Shown one piece after another: positions 4,623 through 5,918 of a stretch of 5,918 nt of DNA. Under the pieces are notes generated by a model. It saw nothing but the letters and a program-made list of their open reading frames with translations. It did not search any database and was not told the DNA's origin. The position numbers were made by a program, and so were the translations under genes. Every line of letters begins with the position of its first letter. Positions within the stretch are counted from its first letter, which is position 1. Origin of the DNA: Bacillota bacterium (GTDB lineage: Bacteria; Bacillota; Sulfobacillia; Sulfobacillales; Sulfobacillaceae); NCBI GenBank assembly GCA_021820675.1, contig JAKADI010000134.1:1-5918 (forward strand), read 5' to 3'.

Positions 4623-5918
4623 CTAAAACGTTACCGCTCGTCGGCCGTTAGGCGAATGTTCGGCATTCCCTTCATTCAACGTTCCTTCGGGGTCTTGACT
4701 ATCCCGTGATAACCGAGGCTTTCGGTAGACTTTCTGATCTAGGCAACCCTGTGGAGCGGGCAAAACTTTGCCGGCGTTACACAGGCCTTTGGGATCAAAA
4801 ACTTCACGCAACCGGGATTGAGCTTCAAGGTCGGCTTCGCTGAACATATAGGTCATCTGGTTGACCTTTTCAACACCAACGCCATGTTCCCCTGTGATGC
4901 TGCCGCCAACATCAACACACAACTCCAGAATCTTCCGACCTAAACCTAATGCCCTTTGCAATTCATCGGCATTACGCGCATCGTAACATATCAGGGGATG
5001 TAAATTACCGTCACCAGCATGAAAAACATTGGCCACCCGTAAGCCAAATTCTCGACTTAAGACCGCGATCCTGTCCAAAACTTCAGTCAAACGACTTCGG
5101 GGAATCACGCCATCTTGAACCAAATAATCATTAGAAATACGACCAATAGCCGGGAAAGCCATTTTCCGGCTCTGCCACCATAAGTTCCTTTCGGCATTCG
5201 TCTTTGCTAATTGCACTGTCCGTACATGATGAGATTGACAGATCGCTATAACGTCCTGTGCCACGACGTCCACGCTGGCGCTCACTCCATCCACCTCAAT
5301 AAGCAGGACTGCCTCAATATCTGGCGGATAACCGACATGATATACACTTTTGTCGACTGCTTGCAGAGTCAACTGATCCATCATTTCGCAAGCTGCCGGA
5401 ATGATACCATGGCGAATTAAGGCCGATACAGTATCCGATGCATCATCCACCCGGTCAAAATATGCCAAAAGAGTTTTCACTGACTCCGGTTTTTTCAGAA
5501 GTTTCACCGTAATTTCTGTCACAATTCCGAGTGTTCCCTCCGATCCCACGATAAGTCCAACAAGATCATATCCGATCGGATCCCCAAAGCTCTCTCCAAT
5601 CTCGACCACTCTACCTGTCGGTAAGACCAATTTAACGGCAACCACGTGGTTGGTGGTTACGCCGTACTTCAAACAATGGGAACCACCGGAGTTTTCTGCG
5701 ACATTGCCGCCAATCGTGCAGACCGACTGGCTGGATGGATCGGGTGCGTAATAGAGGTTACCACTTGAGACCGCCTGGGTTAAATGCAAGTTGACATACC
5801 CGGGTTGGACAACTGCCCGGTGATTCTCATAATCGACAGCAAGGAGCTTATCCATCTTAGCCATGCTAACAATCACTTCGTTACGGGTCGGTGTCGCTCC
5901 TCCGCTAAGACCTGTACC
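4623..5918 (-). CDS. glcD: GlcD-type FAD-linked oxidase (glycolate oxidase / D-lactate dehydrogenase subunit), partial
   Basis: Oxidises a 2-hydroxy acid (glycolate or D-lactate) to the keto acid using FAD, normally at the cytoplasmic membrane with an electron-accepting partner. The frame is open to the right edge, so the first ~65 residues are outside the window; 431 codons are visible. The FAD-binding PCMH domain shows GTGLSGGATPTRNE (5918-5877), IGGNVAENSGG (5714-5682) and GLIVGSEGTLGIVTE. The C-terminal FAD-oxidase domain shows HAGDGNLHP (5021-4995) and the metal/substrate-site motif TGEHGVG (4895-4875), then FDPKGLCNAGKVLP. Family members normally end within about ten residues of this motif; here some 44 more follow before the TAG. 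Internal GTG (5876) and ATG codons are not the true start. Other members of the family (2-hydroxyglutarate dehydrogenase, alkyl-DHAP synthase) are less likely by motif. The precise substrate is undecided. Confidence 0.92.
   Translation of the reverse strand, partial: GTGLSGGATPTRNEVIVSMAKMDKLLAVDYENHRAVVQPGYVNLHLTQAVSSGNLYYAPDPSSQSVCTIGGNVAENSGGSHCLKYGVTTNHVVAVKLVLPTGRVVEIGESFGDPIGYDLVGLIVGSEGTLGIVTEITVKLLKKPESVKTLLAYFDRVDDASDTVSALIRHGIIPAACEMMDQLTLQAVDKSVYHVGYPPDIEAVLLIEVDGVSASVDVVAQDVIAICQSHHVRTVQLAKTNAERNLWWQSRKMAFPAIGRISNDYLVQDGVIPRSRLTEVLDRIAVLSREFGLRVANVFHAGDGNLHPLICYDARNADELQRALGLGRKILELCVDVGGSITGEHGVGVEKVNQMTYMFSEADLEAQSRLREVFDPKGLCNAGKVLPAPQGCLDQKVYRKPRLSRDSQDPEGTLNEGNAEHSPNGRRAVTF
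4631..4675 (-). other. Well-formed start site with a 14-codon dead-end ORF inside the GlcD tail
   Basis: On the minus strand AAGGA (4687-4683) lies 7 bases before an ATG (4675), reading MKGMPNIRLTADER and then TAA (4633-4631). It is out of frame with GlcD and overlaps its last codons, exactly where a coupled next gene of a glc operon would start. Nothing recognisable continues in any frame beyond it. It may be the vestige of a lost following gene, or chance. Confidence 0.2.

Noticed and set aside
4391..4680. A degenerate glcE gene downstream of glcD
   Set aside because: All minus-strand frames were read by eye; none shows FAD-binding motifs, so only a possible vestigial start is claimed.
4527..4709. 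60-codon plus-strand ORF before and across the GlcD 3' end
   Set aside because: No ribosome binding site or recognisable motif, and it overlaps GlcD coding sequence in antisense.

Overview
The window looks like chromosomal DNA of a Gram-positive (Firmicutes-type) bacterium. The signs are strong purine-rich ribosome binding sites (AAGGAGG, AAGGGAG, GGGGAGG), tightly overlapping genes, a sigma-A-like promoter and near-balanced base composition by eye. An acidophilic, moderately thermophilic lineage such as Sulfobacillus would fit the protein style, but this is a low-confidence guess.

Left part (1-2933): a divergent intergenic region carries one promoter facing left, towards a gene of which only the first three codons are visible (GTG at 10, minus strand), and one facing right (TTGACA-17-TATTCT, 216-244). 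The rightward promoter drives a compact operon. It starts with a 55-codon leader ORF with the best Shine-Dalgarno in the window (343-510), followed by a MarR-family regulator (507-1001), a MacB/LolD-type ABC ATPase (991-1740) and a MacB/FtsX-type permease (1737-2933). Each junction overlaps, by 4, 11 and 4 bases in that order. This reads as a self-regulated export system. No membrane-fusion (MacA/HlyD-like) partner gene is visible.

Middle part (2974-3970, minus strand): the wreck of a second regulator/efflux locus. The 5' two thirds of a MarR gene is joined, out of frame, to the middle of a DHA2 (EmrB/QacA-type, 14-helix) MFS exporter. The exporter also has an in-frame TGA, and it loses recognisable homology again near 3088. 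The likely ancestral order was marR then MFS exporter in one operon. A deletion removed the end of the regulator and the first ~150 codons of the exporter. An operator-like dyad (4054-4072) survives upstream of the broken regulator, in the divergent region shared with a small single-span membrane protein gene (4142-4390, plus strand).

Right part (4391-5918): about 230 bases without a convincing gene hold a probable Rho-independent terminator (minus strand, 4489-4526). Beyond them lies the 3' portion of a glycolate oxidase / D-lactate dehydrogenase (GlcD-type FAD enzyme) on the minus strand, which runs off the right edge. Its C-terminus is about 40 residues longer than usual and contains a well-formed but dead-ended start site for a following gene.

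Overall this is an accessory, drug/metabolite-export flavoured region, with one intact MarR-ABC operon next to one decayed MarR-MFS operon. No mobile element, CRISPR array or structural RNA gene was recognised.
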